Assembly (NCBI GenBank): GCA_035048485.1
Contig: CM068580.1
Location: 37,668,085 to 37,732,084 of the forward strand
Direction of reading: 5' to 3'
Source: Pteria penguin
Taxonomy: Eukaryota > Mollusca > Bivalvia > Pterioida > Pteriidae
Length of the DNA: 64,000 bases
The position numbers and the translations under genes are program-made. Under the pieces are notes generated by a model. It made no database searches, had not been told where the DNA came from, and saw only the letters and a list, made by a program, of their open reading frames with translations. Below, piece after piece: positions 62,348 to 64,000 of the stretch (the stretch's first letter is position 1; each line of letters starts with the position of its first letter).

Positions 62348-64000
62348 CGTTTACATTCCTTGAATATCAGAGTGCTAAAATTAGACATTAGTGTTAACAT
62401 TGTCTTATATTCACTTTTTGTGTCAGTACTCTACATGGGTATTCATGCAATAACCCAGTTAAATACAGTTTGTAATTGAATTCGCACCCTCGTTTATTTA
62501 ATAGAAAACACAATATTAGAATCACGTTCTTCTAAAGGGAGTTGTGTTGATGGATGAAGTAAGCTATTACTAAAAAGAGCTCTTTAAATAAAGTGATATA
62601 GTATATAATTACAGAGATCTGTTATCTCTACCTTTAATACCCATCGGTCATAATAATGGTGAATTTTGAATTTAGATTCAATTAGAAAGCTCATTATGAA
62701 ATTGATGCATGTATCAATTAGACCTAGATCAACGTGCAATTTTAATGAGTTAAATAAATGAGTTCTAATTCATAAATTTAAAAGCATCAAATTAATATGA
62801 GATTCTGTAGAGGTAAATATGTGTTGTGATACGGCAAATGTATTTTAAAGTTTTCGACACGACATGATAGCAGTTATTGCTTGTAGCTCTATTTTGACGA
62901 TTTGAAATTTCATATTAGCCACTGATGAGCAATAAATATGCGATGCATGAAAGGAAACGGATCATCAATCAAATAGGACTTCATTTCCTTTTTGTTTGAT
63001 GGTAGTTTATTAATTTCGTATAGATATACATTGTATGTATGTACATTGCCGAGGTGCCAGTGTACCGTTGTTGTAGTTAAATACAAGTAAAATCGGCCTA
63101 GTACTTTTATGTTTGCACGGCGGTAGGGCGGGGAAAGGGAAGGGCCATTCGATACCCTTCATCTCGTGTCTTCAGAGAAGGTGCCAACATTATGACGCTG
63201 TGTTCGTCAATTAAAACTTTTTTCTTTATTGATTTAAGACTAATGGAAGGTCAATACCGCTGTGAAGTGATTATTTTCCAGACTCGTATTGGAAGGAGGG
63301 ACCATTGGGCTGTTATCACCTCCATTCCCACTTTCCGATTTCCCTGATAAGATGGGCTATATTGAGGGTTTAAACTTCTTAAAGTCGATTTAAAAAGATA
63401 TATGATCTTTGTCATAACAATAATGGTACCTATCGACCAGAAATCTTTACGCCGAGTCCGTTTCTTTTACTCAAATTAAAATCCAATGAGTGACATCAAC
63501 TCAGAGAAAGAAGGTTCATTGACAAAGAATGTAGACCGAAATATGTAGTTTAAATTCAAATTCAGAGGAATATTTTTAGAGTCTGTAGCTTGTATTAACG
63601 GAATATGTATGCATTATAAAAATAATTCTATTATACAACACTCATCGTCCACGTCATAGCATTGTGTTTACGCCCATTTCTGAGCGATTGATGTGGAGTT
63701 GAAAAAAGGTATTGAGAAAAGAAGCGGTGTATCCCAAAGAATTTCACAAGCAGTTTCGAATATTTCAAATCACGGTGAACGACTATATCCTCATCAAAGC
63801 TTTTCTTTAGAACTTTACAAGGCCGTCTTTGTGCTTTCGTATTTTGGTGACAAACGACTCTAAATGACTCGACAATGGTAAAATTATTTTATGCAAACAT
63901 TACCACAATAAAAGTCTGATGAAGGAAATTAAGTTTCTTTCGAACTTCATTAAACGAATTAAATAGAATTATTTCATTCATGTAGACCCTCTCCGATTTA
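62347..64000. other. no gene recognised; AT-rich DNA
   Basis: No open frame with family features, no tRNA and no clear repeat found to the end of the window. Confidence 0.4.

Overview
The window is AT-rich, intron- and repeat-dense animal nuclear DNA, most consistent with a bivalve or closely related mollusc. The signs are: a split gene with GT-AG introns; a metazoan XK-related membrane protein; tRNA-derived SINEs with (ATCA)n tails; dispersed elements carrying GACGGACG/GTCCGTCC microsatellites and ends of the GGTGAGCGATATA type; and very frequent TACATGTA-type palindromes. Genus and species cannot be assigned by eye. Nothing bacterial, organellar or viral was recognised.

Layout. (1) 1-6.1 kb: on +, the last three coding exons of a small gene resembling the cytochrome c oxidase assembly factor PET100; its introns hold MITEs, a 465-bp foldback element and a SINE. 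(2) 6.9-13.4 kb: a repeat cluster of several SINE copies and two long decayed interspersed elements built from diverged internal repeats. (3) 13.4-38.3 kb: no convincing gene, but many microsatellites, a 70-bp tandem duplication, a 1.1-kb element with terminal inverted repeats (TIRs), a 51/56-bp minisatellite, and several members of a ~150-bp MITE family, two of them with visible 5-bp target duplications. (4) 38.7-41.05 kb: the one large gene, a 771-codon intronless CDS on - for an XK-related multipass membrane protein with a long, probably disordered C-terminal tail. (5) 41-46.5 kb: presumably upstream or intergenic DNA of that gene, with nothing recognised. (6) 46.5-48.0 kb: a ~74-bp minisatellite. 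(7) 48.2-62.1 kb: about 10.8 kb of a 32-bp satellite with higher-order organisation, interrupted at 50,083-53,162 by a 3,080-bp TIR element. (8) 62.1-64 kb: a SINE with an ATCA tail, then plain AT-rich DNA.

The two genes have no evident functional link: one would act in mitochondrial complex IV assembly, the other at a cell membrane. The most informative structure is the satellite/transposon locus. The 3,080-bp element is bounded by TA duplications, and an unoccupied copy of its target survives at 59,517-59,518 inside a near-identical stretch of the same array, so the insertion and array duplication can be ordered. The right half of the array repeats with an exact 2,528-bp period, which equals 79 monomers. 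I found no convincing new protein-coding system.
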